A stretch of 64,000 bases of DNA, taken from contig NZ_JAHWGH010000017.1 in the NCBI RefSeq assembly GCF_019334305.1, positions 372,001-436,000 of the forward strand, in the 5' to 3' direction. Shown piece after piece: positions 35,157 to 42,192 of this stretch. This DNA is from Rossellomorea orangium (GTDB taxonomy: Bacteria > Bacillota > Bacilli > Bacillales > Bacillaceae_B). The notes under the pieces were generated by a model, which saw nothing but the letters and a program-made list of their open reading frames with translations, was not told where the DNA came from and searched no databases. Numbering within the stretch: the stretch's first letter is position 1; each line of letters opens with the position of its first letter. The position numbers and the translations under genes were made by a program.

Positions 35157-35921
35157 TTAAAACTCATCCGTTAAATCTTTTTCTTCGCCGATGTCCTCCG
35201 CAGGCTTGTCGGCCCCAATCAGCGCCAAGTCGAATCCAGCCACCGCCAAGTTATTCAGTTGTTCCTTCTCGTCCGCCTCATAAAGCAGTCCGTCGAATAG
35301 CGACATGTCGAACTCTTTATCCGCAAACTTTGCGAAGTTCTCTCGCTCCTTATCGCTCAGATCATCGTCCATGTCAATGAACGGAGTCAGCGACACAGAC
35401 GTCGACGTGCCGGACCCCTGCTTCGATAACTCAAACGCCACCTTGCCGAGCTTCTTCTCAAACTTGGCGATAACTGCGTGCAGCGATTGCGCTTGCTTCT
35501 TGCTGACGTCGATGATTAATGGTTCGCCGGTTGCAAGGTCGATGAAGCCCATCGCGAAACGTTCCTTCGGCTTAAATTGATACGCGAGATTTCCGTACTC
35601 CTCTTCCGCCTGAGCATTTCCTTTGTCGCGAGCGTCGAACTTGAGGTCCTGGTAGTATTTGAATGCGCGATCCCATGCGGTTAAGTTCTCGACCGGAAAC
35701 CCTTTCGCATTCTTGACCGATGGATCCTTCGCCACGAACGAGTTAACCTTCTTGAAAATTCCGTAGGAGTAAAATTGAATCAGGTTGTCAACGCCAAGCA
35801 CACGAACCTTATACGATGTGCCGGTCTTGAAGCTTGCGAATTCTACCTTGTTGCCTGCGCCTCCCTCGTTGCTTGCGTTAAGTGCTCCGAGTGCTGCTGC
35901 GCCTTTTTGTAATTGCGTCAA
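35157..35921 (-). CDS. Single-stranded DNA-binding-like protein
   Basis: 254 residues from TTG 35921 (GGGAGACG site, nearly the same leader as nrdJ). FKTGTSYKVRVLGVDNLIQF starts a beta-barrel-like region; residues ~80-200 are mixed, and the end (IGEEKDLTDEF) is an acidic tail typical of SSB proteins. Position before polA and own promoter support an SSB role, but homology is not certain. Confidence 0.6.
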   Translation of the reverse strand: MTQLQKGAAALGALNASNEGGAGNKVEFASFKTGTSYKVRVLGVDNLIQFYSYGIFKKVNSFVAKDPSVKNAKGFPVENLTAWDRAFKYYQDLKFDARDKGNAQAEEEYGNLAYQFKPKERFAMGFIDLATGEPLIIDVSKKQAQSLHAVIAKFEKKLGKVAFELSKQGSGTSTSVSLTPFIDMDDDLSDKERENFAKFADKEFDMSLFDGLLYEADEKEQLNNLAVAGFDLALIGADKPAEDIGEEKDLTDEF

Positions 35922-36006
35922 ATAAATCGTCTCCCTTCGGCTTATCGCCGGATAATTTGTAAAGCTTCGAGCGCCGGTACTTCCCGCACCCGTTCGAGAA
36001 TACCGT

Positions 36007-36035
36007 ATAATAGCCGAGACTACATCAGAGTTTAA
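36007..36035 (-). promoter_or_regulatory. Candidate promoter before the SSB-like gene
   Basis: TTAAAC (36030-36035), 17-base spacer, TATTAT (36007-36012) about 85 bases upstream of TTG 35921. The -10 box equals that of the phage motif but the -35 differs. Confidence 0.45.
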
Positions 36036-36099
36036 TCGGTAACGTAGCGCTTAACCTAACGACTATCACAATATTCTTGAACGGAGGCGTGAATCAGCC

Positions 36100-36930
36100 T
36101 CACCCATGGCAGCGATAAACAAATTCTCGGTACTCTTTTTCAGACATTTTGTTTTCTCTAGCAAGGTACGATATTGTATCATCAAACTTCTCTTGACTTA
36201 ATCCGAATCGGTTTTTGTTCTTTAAGAACCATTCGAATACATTTTCGTTCCTTTTTGACATGTTAAGGCTTCCTTTTAGCGGAATCATATTCTTTCTATT
36301 ACTGCCACCAAATCCTGTGCAGATAGGTATTACATGGTCAAAATGGATGTCTTCTAATGAACCAGTTAGTGCGCAACCTTGAAAATGGGCCATCACCTCT
36401 TTTTCTATCTCAAGGCTCCAATCACTGTTTAAGCCTTTATCCGCAGCTCTTCTCCTTCTGCTTTTGGCATTATAGTAATCTCTGTTAGATCGATAATGTT
36501 CTCGATCCCTCTCCCTTAAAATGTCACGATTCGAATCGCGCTGTTCCTGCTCACATCGCTTACATCTCGGTCTTTTGCCGCCGACCCCTAAATCGTGGTC
36601 GTAATAATCTTTCAATGGGATTAGATTTTCACATGCCAAGCAAGTTTTCGCAGGTTCTCCATTAATTTCACTAATACATCGGTTAATTTGTTTAGTTCCA
36701 GCTCCGTATTTACTATTTTTACATGGCCGACACATTGAAACCCGCTTACCAAGTCCGTGAGAAGTTGGCGAAAAGTTTTCAAGAGGTTTCATTTCCTTAC
36801 AGTGCGTGCACTCTTTTGAAATCACGTCCCCGTCTAAAGCTAAAAAGTATACTCCTGATTTACTCTTAATCCTTTCCAGTGTTATCCCTCCTCGCCATGG
36901 TCCGTAATATAGCTTGATATTGCGCCCCAC
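36100..36930 (-). CDS. HNH homing-type endonuclease
   Basis: 276 residues from GTG 36930; that codon lies inside the 32-codon gene upstream, so the true start may be a later non-ATG codon after GGAGGG near 36890. Three zinc-knuckle pairs (CTHCKEMKPLENF, CRPCKN, CLACENLIPLKDYYD ... CKRCEQ), a basic linker, then the HNH core CALTG ... IHFDHVIPICTGFGGS ... NMIPLKGSLNMSK and FEWF. The C-terminus parallels those at 10384 and 47301. It is inserted between the SSB-like gene promoter and tiny membrane genes. Confidence 0.87.
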   Translation of the reverse strand: MGRNIKLYYGPWRGGITLERIKSKSGVYFLALDGDVISKECTHCKEMKPLENFSPTSHGLGKRVSMCRPCKNSKYGAGTKQINRCISEINGEPAKTCLACENLIPLKDYYDHDLGVGGKRPRCKRCEQEQRDSNRDILRERDREHYRSNRDYYNAKSRRRRAADKGLNSDWSLEIEKEVMAHFQGCALTGSLEDIHFDHVIPICTGFGGSNRKNMIPLKGSLNMSKRNENVFEWFLKNKNRFGLSQEKFDDTISYLARENKMSEKEYREFVYRCHG

Positions 36931-36980
36931 AGTCCGATCAGCATTGCGTAAATGAAGATGAGTCCGAATAATGCGGTCAT
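36882..36980 (-). CDS. Tiny membrane peptide (32 codons)
   Basis: ATG 36980 overlaps the previous stop. One hydrophobic helix (LFGLIFIYAMLIGLWGAISS) then an acidic tail ending EEG. The HNH frame starts inside it, so its 3' part may have been remodelled by the insertion. Confidence 0.5.
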   Translation of the reverse strand: MTALFGLIFIYAMLIGLWGAISSYITDHGEEG

Positions 36981-37084
36981 CGTTTCACCGCCCCGCTATT
37001 GCCATACCAAGCTACGCATGCTGCTTCGTATGCTTTCCGCATCTTCCGGCGCTTGATTTCTGCGATAGAAACTACTGCGCTCAT
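36977..37084 (-). CDS. Tiny basic peptide (35 codons)
   Basis: ATG 37084 and stop 36977 both sit in ATGA overlaps with neighbours. Begins MSAVVSIAEIKRRKMRKAYE; basic and helical. Supported by coupling only. Confidence 0.5.
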   Translation of the reverse strand: MSAVVSIAEIKRRKMRKAYEAACVAWYGNSGAVKR

Positions 37085-37275
37085 CCCAACCGCACCGCCT
37101 TAATCGGAAAGGATTCGGCTAAGTCGTAGCTGCCTTCGTAAAAGCGATTCGGATCCTGTAGCTCGCGCTCGAGTTGGCGCTCCCATGCCGCTTGAGGAAA
37201 TGAATGGGTATGCGTTGATTTGGTAATGCTATCGTTAAGGCGGCTATTATTACCGCGAGTTTTCGAGTTTTTCAT
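37081..37275 (-). CDS. Hypothetical protein (64 codons)
   Basis: ATG 37275 has GGGGGT upstream; the longer frame to 37347 would cross the promoter-like region. Ser/Asn-rich N-terminus, then QAAWERQLERELQDPNRFYE. Function unknown. Confidence 0.6.
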   Translation of the reverse strand: MKNSKTRGNNSRLNDSITKSTHTHSFPQAAWERQLERELQDPNRFYEGSYDLAESFPIKAVRLG

Positions 37276-37299
37276 TGTAATTACCCCCATAAATTTCGA

Positions 37300-37328
37300 T
37301 TGATTGTCGAACGGTTTTCCGCTATAAT
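37300..37328 (+). promoter_or_regulatory. Rightward sigma-A-like promoter opposing the sigma-like gene
   Basis: TTGATT (37300-37305), 17-base spacer, TATAAT (37323-37328). Transcription would start near 37335 with a 7-pair hairpin (CGGTGGG 37335-37341 with CCCACCG 37356-37362) and run antisense into the sigma-like gene (from 37419). No coding frame follows. Confidence 0.5.
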
Positions 37329-37418
37329 TTGAAACGGTGGGTGACAAGACAACCGCCCACCGCTTATAATGAAACTAGGCGATAGTCCTAAATGCCTAAT
37401 GGCGATTATCCCTACGTT

Positions 37419-38036
37419 TTAAAGCGCAACTAAGTAGTCGCGGTAATCTCCGTGGTGCTTAGCATCAAACTTGCCGGCCAGGCGTTTGAGTGTGCGTATT
37501 ACAGTCGAATGGTGAATCCCTAACGCCTCACCGATTGCCGTCGGAGTAGGTTTCGGGTGATTAAGGAACGCTTCAACGATTGCCGTCGTTTTAGCATCCG
37601 CGCCGTTCAGGAGGAAGTCGATCAGCGCCAACTGGTCGGCTTCTTTCTTTGTGAACGGAGTTTGTTCGGTCGTGCCGTAGATTGCTTCGAGCTGATTCGG
37701 ATTGCCGTCCTCTTCGCTCGGTGGTGCAAGTTGTTGCTCGAATATTTCGTGTTCGTGCTGCCGCTTGGTCTTGCGGTAAAGGTACGCCCGATTTTGAACA
37801 ACGCCCCTCTTATAGTAGTTCATAAAGTCTGCGCTACCGTCGTATTTTTCTAACGCATTTATCAACGTGTCTTCGTAAAGCGCAATTATCTCCGCTTCGT
37901 TCGATCTCACTGACTGAGCGATGGTTTTACTGTTCGACCACCATCCGCTCACCTCTGCATAAATTTCCGTGAACACTGCGTCAGATTTCGTTTGCTGGTA
38001 CGCCAATACCAGGCTATTGAGTTTTTCGTTATTCAT
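37419..38036 (-). CDS. Phage sigma-70-like factor (ECF-like)
   Basis: 205 residues. The N-terminal half (FTEIYAEVSGWWSN ... TLINALEKYDGSADFMNYYK) follows sigma region 2; the C-terminal PTPTAIGEALGIHHSTVIRT followed by LKRLAGKF is a region 4-type helix-turn-helix. It is the first gene after the aimR-aimP cassette on the same strand, behind a strong terminator and with its own phage promoter motif (38059-38089). It may direct RNA polymerase to phage promoters, making it a good candidate for the output of the arbitrium switch; this is inferred from order alone. Confidence 0.75.
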   Translation of the reverse strand: MNNEKLNSLVLAYQQTKSDAVFTEIYAEVSGWWSNSKTIAQSVRSNEAEIIALYEDTLINALEKYDGSADFMNYYKRGVVQNRAYLYRKTKRQHEHEIFEQQLAPPSEEDGNPNQLEAIYGTTEQTPFTKKEADQLALIDFLLNGADAKTTAIVEAFLNHPKPTPTAIGEALGIHHSTVIRTLKRLAGKFDAKHHGDYRDYLVAL

Positions 38037-38058
38037 CGTTTTATTCGCCTCCTGATTT

Positions 38059-38089
38059 ATAATATGGGGTTCGAGCTAAAGTCGCGCAA
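38059..38089 (-). promoter_or_regulatory. Phage promoter motif before the sigma-like gene
   Basis: TTGCGC (38084-38089), 19-base spacer, TATTAT (38059-38064); the flanks AATTTGCGCG and CATATTAT match the sites before phoH and at 48.3 kb. The interval from here to the aimP terminator (38090-38266) has no open frame; it is where an aimX-like RNA would lie. Confidence 0.6.
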
Positions 38090-38266
38090 ATTATTTTAGA
38101 TTTTTCAAATACGTTGTTCTGCGTAGTTGCGATCGCTTGTTGCGCTTGTTTCCTTTGGCTTGTTTTTATAATATCACCGAAATAATGGAAGGCTTGGAAA
38201 GTTGAGTGTTTTTTCAAAATAAAATTTCATTCAACTATTTGGAAACTATGTAATAAAATTACAAAT

Positions 38267-38289
38267 AAAAAAAGGAACCCGAAGGCTCC
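38267..38289 (-). terminator. Strong terminator after aimP
   Basis: Minus strand GGAGCC-TTCG-GGTTCC stem with a stable TTCG loop followed by TTTTTTT, 31 bases after the aimP stop. Expression of genes beyond it would need antitermination or a new promoter. Confidence 0.92.
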
Positions 38290-38319
38290 TCGACATGTGT
38301 ATTTTATTTGTTAAATTAA

Positions 38320-38484
38320 TCAGCTACCTCCGCCGCCAACTCCTCCGGTTCCAGGGTCACCTTGGATTACATAAGGAGTAAATAACTCTCCGGATACTCC
38401 AGCTTCTTCTTTCGGTTGGTTTATTGAGTTAAATGAAATTACTAGAATAGTTGTTAACAGTAACGCAGCGATAATCTTCTTCAT
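38320..38484 (-). CDS. aimP: AimP-like secreted communication peptide precursor
   Basis: 54 residues from ATG 38484, eight bases after TAGGAGG, whose TAG is the aimR stop. Signal peptide: MKKII, then a hydrophobic core (AALLLTTILVISF). The pro-region is NSINQPKEEAGVSGELF, and the end is GDPGTGGVGGGGS. Position, size and secretion signal match arbitrium AimP precursors, which are cleaved outside the cell to short C-terminal peptides and re-imported by the oligopeptide permease. Candidate mature forms are the last six residues VGGGGS or an internal DPGTGG. It lacks the RGA ending of SPbeta/phi3T peptides. Confidence 0.85.
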   Translation of the reverse strand: MKKIIAALLLTTILVISFNSINQPKEEAGVSGELFTPYVIQGDPGTGGVGGGGS

Positions 38485-38497
38485 TTTTAAATTCCTC

Positions 38498-39670
38498 CTA
38501 ATTTAATATCAATTTTACTATTGCTTTCATGTCTTCGCATTCATCCAAAAGTAATTTAGGTAATTGAGCATAAAAGTAATTCCCTTTATTTCTAAACATA
38601 AGCAAGCTTTCTAGTAATTCGTTATTATTGCCTGTTGCTATGCCTGAGTAGTATTTAGTAAAAGGAGAATCTTGATTTAGTTCTTTTATAACTCTTATCG
38701 CTTCTTCTTTACGATCGGATTTAGCCAAAACAAAAGCTGTGTAGGAGTCCTCTAATTCGTCTGTCTCTAAAATTTTCAATCCCCAAAATATCTTTGCGAA
38801 AGTAACCTCATTTTTATCTATGTTTTTTGCGGAACCCTCTTTGTTGTCCTTTAAGTATAGTTCTTTCGCTTTTTTTAAATTCTTTAAACACATGTCGGGA
38901 CTTTCGAATAGGAAGGACATCCCTATTCTATAGTATGCGTCTGCAAGGAAGGTCGCGCAATAAAATCCACTTTCATCTTTAATAATTTTTTCGCAAAGAC
39001 TTCTGGCTTTTACTGTATCCGCCTTATTATACAACATAACGACCGATTCAACTTCTTCTATTCTATTCATATATAACTCATTTAAAAGGGAATCGGATAT
39101 TAAAGACAGCCTGTTTTTTACTTTTTCTAAATTAGTGACCACATTTCCGATTTCACCAATTGTACTGTAATAATAAACCTCACAAATTTCTAAGATAACT
39201 AATGCTTCTTGCGATTTAACTTCTTTCTGTTTTTCAGTGATTTTAGGCAAGTGACTGCTGGTGAAGGAAGATTCAAGGTGCGGGATCATTGTGTAGTAAG
39301 CTTCGATTAATTCTTTTGTGCATTTAGAAGTGAATGTCTCTTTTTTTGAATGGAAGGATTTTAAATGGTCAATCTTTCTGTTAGCTGCTAAAAACTCTAA
39401 GGCGACTTTTACATTACTTGGTTTAGTGAGGATCAAAGTCCAATCAGCCAACACATCAATATATTTTCTAGGAAAAACAATTTTACACAGCTTTAATAAT
39501 GATTTAAAATTTAATTCTGTTTTCTTCTTTCTAAAGTGTGATAATGCGCTCGGTGTTAGGTTTAATTCTTTCGCTATGTATGCCCAGGTAATATGTGTTT
39601 CCATTGTATCTATTTTTTCTTCGACCATCGCAGCTATCATTTTTACTTCAACCCCTTGATTATTTTTCAT
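38498..39670 (-). CDS. aimR: AimR-family arbitrium receptor/transcription regulator
   Basis: 390 residues, the family length. Residues ~27-66 form a helix-turn-helix (TWAYIAKELNLTPSALSHFR); the rest is helical TPR-like repeats. Segments DAYYRIGMSFLFES and FTKYYSGIATGNN, and the end YFYAQLPKLLLDE ... VKLILN, correspond closely to SPbeta AimR as I recall it (SYLTIGTSYMFS; LLIQLPLLELKR). AimR activates a lytic effector until AimP peptide binds and lysogeny is favoured. ATG 39670 has a weak ribosome site; ATG 39640 (MIAAMV) is an alternative. The gene is AT-rich compared with its neighbours. Confidence 0.9.
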   Translation of the reverse strand: MKNNQGVEVKMIAAMVEEKIDTMETHITWAYIAKELNLTPSALSHFRKKKTELNFKSLLKLCKIVFPRKYIDVLADWTLILTKPSNVKVALEFLAANRKIDHLKSFHSKKETFTSKCTKELIEAYYTMIPHLESSFTSSHLPKITEKQKEVKSQEALVILEICEVYYYSTIGEIGNVVTNLEKVKNRLSLISDSLLNELYMNRIEEVESVVMLYNKADTVKARSLCEKIIKDESGFYCATFLADAYYRIGMSFLFESPDMCLKNLKKAKELYLKDNKEGSAKNIDKNEVTFAKIFWGLKILETDELEDSYTAFVLAKSDRKEEAIRVIKELNQDSPFTKYYSGIATGNNNELLESLLMFRNKGNYFYAQLPKLLLDECEDMKAIVKLILN

Positions 39671-39681
39671 CCGTTGAGTAT

Positions 39682-39711
39682 AGTATAAACCAAGATGTGT
39701 ACTTTTGTAAA
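39682..39711 (-). promoter_or_regulatory. aimR promoter
   Basis: TTTACA (39706-39711), 18-base spacer, TATACT (39682-39687); good sigma-A match just upstream of aimR. Confidence 0.72.
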
Positions 39712-39713
39712 CA
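39696..39713. promoter_or_regulatory. Palindromic operator in the aimR-cro intergenic region
   Basis: TGTGTAC-TTTT-GTAAACA: two 7-base half sites with one mismatch, overlapping the -35 box of aimR. It could bind the XRE protein encoded rightwards or AimR itself. Confidence 0.6.
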
Positions 39714-39752
39714 ACCTATCTTAAAATTGTGACTATTGGAGGTAAAAATTTT

Positions 39753-39950
39753 ATGATCTCTTACGAACCGCTCCACCGCACGCTCCACGAAAAGGGTATT
39801 ACGATGAGCTCCATGCGCGACACGGTAATCAACTCGCGAACTCAGGCGCGCATCGGCCGCAACGAATCGGTCACTCTCACGACTATAGCCGACATCTGCC
39901 GCCACCTGGACGTACCGATCGAAAAAGTTGTCCGCATTGAGCGTATTTAA
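39753..39950 (+). CDS. Cro/CI-type XRE regulator (65 residues)
   Basis: ATG 39753, with TTGGAGGT nine bases upstream; the frame start at 39729 is less likely. A single helix-turn-helix domain: MISYEPLHRTLHEKGITMSS, RTQARIGRNESVTLTTIADI, CRHLDVPIEKVV. Such short XRE proteins act as Cro-like repressors. Transcribed divergently from aimR and more GC-rich. Confidence 0.82.
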   Translation: MISYEPLHRTLHEKGITMSSMRDTVINSRTQARIGRNESVTLTTIADICRHLDVPIEKVVRIERI

Positions 39951-39999
39951 ACTTGCGCCTTCCATACGCTATTATGTAAAATAACTTAATACGGAGGAG

Positions 40000-40242
40000 G
40001 TGATCGGTCTGTTCATCGCAGGTCGATGTCGTCTTCCCGAACTACTTCGCCAACGCGGCATGACTCAGCGTCAGCTAGCCGATCGTACCGGCATCAATTA
40101 CACGTACATAAACGACCGGGCGAACAATCGCGACGGCTACATTCTCGGCTTGAACAACGCCAAGACGATCGCGACTGAGCTCGGCTGTCATATCGATGAC
40201 TTGTACGAATGGCGCCGTGAAACACGTAGTAGCGAGGATTGA
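40000..40242 (+). CDS. XRE-family regulator (80 residues)
   Basis: Likely GTG start at 40000 overlapping a GGAGGAGGTGATC ribosome site; a later start is possible. Helix-turn-helix LRQRGMTQRQLADRTGINYT followed by YINDRANNR, then ATELGCHIDDLYEW, typical of YvaO/Cro-type regulators. Follows the 65-residue regulator in a two-gene rightward operon. Confidence 0.8.
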   Translation: MIGLFIAGRCRLPELLRQRGMTQRQLADRTGINYTYINDRANNRDGYILGLNNAKTIATELGCHIDDLYEWRRETRSSED

Positions 40243-40253
40243 ATACGACAAAA

Positions 40254-40280
40254 GGTAAAGCGCGGGTTTGGCGCCTTACC
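40254..40280. terminator. Hairpin terminator between convergent XRE and primase genes
   Basis: GGTAAaGCGC ... GCGCcTTACC hairpin; on the minus strand it is followed by TTTTGTC, so it probably ends primase transcripts and may also stop the rightward operon. Confidence 0.6.
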
Positions 40281-41274
40281 GTGACCGAAAATACGTTAAA
40301 CTACGTACCTGCTCCGACTGTTCGACCGCCTGCTGCAAGACCGCCACGCCCGCCTTCGGTCCACCGCTTACAAGCGCCTCGTTCGCATCCTTGCATCCAC
40401 CTTCGGTTATTCGCGCATGTCGAATCGCAACTTTGCCTATTAGCGACGATTCAACCGCACGCCTCAACTTCTCGCCAGCCTTGTCGTTGTCAGTCGCGAT
40501 GATAAGTTCCTCGATAGGCGACCGCAATATCAAGTCCCGTTTCGCCTGGCTCCATTCAGCGCCGCCACACGCTATCGCCTCAAACCCTGCCTCGCGCCAG
40601 CTCATTGCGTCAATTTCCGCCTCTGCCAGCACCGCCCGTTTCGCCCGCCTACTATATACTATATCGACACCCCATAGCGAATTTTTGATAGGGTCGGCGC
40701 CTTTGACGTACCAAAACGTTTTGCCGTATTTGCTGCGGTACTTCACATTCGCCAGCAAGCCGTTCGCCCTTCGCCACGGGATCTCGACCGCCGACTTACA
40801 ATCGCGCACGCCATAGTACGCCTGAGTCTCGGCGCTAATGCCTCGGCGAATAAGGTAATCCGACGGCTGAGCTTCGCCTTGCAACACCGTCTCCTTCAAC
40901 GGTTGCCTAGTCCGCTGAGTTTTGAGATGCAACGGTTTCAATCGCAGTCCATCGCCCGTCTCAGCCACGCCATACTTTTCCGCCAAGTAATCCTCGGCTT
41001 CCTCATACGTTTCTTGACGCATGAACGCTAGCAGTTTGACGAAGTTGCCGCTCGCCCATTCAGCGTCGTAGTAACCGGAATCGCTCCACACGCCCGCCGG
41101 ATATTCACCGTAAGGTTCCAGTCGCACGAAAAAGCTTGGCGATTTATCATAGCGAAAAGGGCTGGCCGCAAGCAGTTTATCGCCGGTCCACGTCGGCCGC
41201 GTCCATTCGAACTCTCGCAGCTCCGATTCGACGTCAACCTCGGTCGGCACGTTTTTTATGACAATAGTCGGCAT
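40276..41274 (-). CDS. DnaG-type DNA primase lacking zinc cysteines
   Basis: 332 residues. The N-terminal part ASPFRYDKSPSFFV parallels the CPFHxEKTPSF zinc-finger segment of primases but has no Cys. The TOPRIM domain has AVLAEAEIDAMSW and LIIATDNDKAGEKL. It primes lagging-strand synthesis with the helicase encoded at 42193. Ends at a hairpin shared with the convergent XRE gene. Confidence 0.88.
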   Translation of the reverse strand: MPTIVIKNVPTEVDVESELREFEWTRPTWTGDKLLAASPFRYDKSPSFFVRLEPYGEYPAGVWSDSGYYDAEWASGNFVKLLAFMRQETYEEAEDYLAEKYGVAETGDGLRLKPLHLKTQRTRQPLKETVLQGEAQPSDYLIRRGISAETQAYYGVRDCKSAVEIPWRRANGLLANVKYRSKYGKTFWYVKGADPIKNSLWGVDIVYSRRAKRAVLAEAEIDAMSWREAGFEAIACGGAEWSQAKRDLILRSPIEELIIATDNDKAGEKLRRAVESSLIGKVAIRHARITEGGCKDANEALVSGGPKAGVAVLQQAVEQSEQVRSLTYFRSR

Positions 41275-41461
41275 TATATCGCCTCCTTTACAGTATTATT
41301 ACGCTTGTGTTACGGATTGTCAGTCGAAGTTTGTCGAGGAATAAATTGGAATACGCAATCCGGTATACGTATATCTGCGAATTCCCCCGCCTATCGCCCG
41401 ATTGCTCCGAATATCTGCGTAAATATAAATATATTAATATTCGCAAACTCGCTCGAAAGTC
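41275..41461 (-). other. 187-base intergenic region before primase
   Basis: No gene. AT-rich block (near 41415-41450) plus repeats of the GCAGATAT type. TGACAA-18-TAATAC about 30-60 bases before primase is a possible promoter. Confidence 0.35.
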
Positions 41462-41665
41462 CTACGTGAGCCCTTGCGTATAGTTCAGCCGCCAGCCTGC
41501 CTTGCGGAGATCAGCGACCGTCCAGGACCGCACGACCCATCGGCTGTGATGCGATTCGAGCGAGTGGACTTCGCATTCGGGCGAGTTTGGCTTGACGACT
41601 AGCTTGCCGACTAGACCGTCAGGGTGGCGTAGGATGTCGCCGTGTTTGAATGGTGCGTTGCTCAT
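41462..41665 (-). CDS. Hypothetical protein (67 residues)
   Basis: Begins MSNAPFKHGDILRHPDGLVG; an SH3-like beta protein is suggested by GDILRHPDG and WVVRSWTVADLRKAGW. Ribosome site GGAGG present. Function unknown. Confidence 0.65.
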   Translation of the reverse strand: MSNAPFKHGDILRHPDGLVGKLVVKPNSPECEVHSLESHHSRWVVRSWTVADLRKAGWRLNYTQGLT

Positions 41666-41746
41666 GCGATTACCTCCTTAATACTATCGTATATAATTCG
41701 CTGTGAGGATTCGTCTGTTAATTGCGGAATGTCGTCGAATTGCGTA

Positions 41747-41947
41747 CTAAATCATCTTAATATTTCTGACCTGCGACCTGTGAAAATCCGTTCCTTTTGT
41801 CTGACCTTGTATACTTCTTACACGCAAAGAACTGTCTAAGCCATTATTGAATTCGTATAAATTACGTTCTTCCACACTACCCGTAAGTTTAACGTTGTGA
41901 TTACCACTACTTACTTCAAATTCTATTCTCACAATTTCATTTAACAC
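41747..41947 (-). CDS. Hypothetical protein (66 residues)
   Basis: GTG 41947 follows AAGGAGTGAT. Predicted beta-rich with IVRIEFEVSSGNHNVKLTGS. AT-richer than neighbours. No family recognised. Confidence 0.55.
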   Translation of the reverse strand: MLNEIVRIEFEVSSGNHNVKLTGSVEERNLYEFNNGLDSSLRVRSIQGQTKGTDFHRSQVRNIKMI

Positions 41948-42002
41948 CGTTCTATCACTCCTTCGTTACATGTGTCGAATCGGAATCTAATCAAATAGTC
42001 TA

Positions 42003-42149
42003 TTACTTTTTTTCTAACTTCTTGTACCAATACCCATCATTTAAAATGCTGTTTAATTTTTCAACACGTTCAGCAACCTCGTTTTCATCAGTGTAGAAAG
42101 TGTTTTCGGAAATTTCATTGAACCACATAATCACATACACTTCATCCAA
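42003..42149 (-). CDS. Hypothetical small protein (48 codons)
   Basis: TTG 42149, six bases after AAGGTG. Begins LDEVYVIMWFNEISENTFYT when read literally; helical C-terminus ending LEKK. Supported by frame length, ribosome site and operon position. Confidence 0.5.
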   Translation of the reverse strand: MDEVYVIMWFNEISENTFYTDENEVAERVEKLNSILNDGYWYKKLEKK

Positions 42150-42192
42150 AGTTTTCACCTTCCTTTTCTACATTACATGGGTCTTTATCGCA

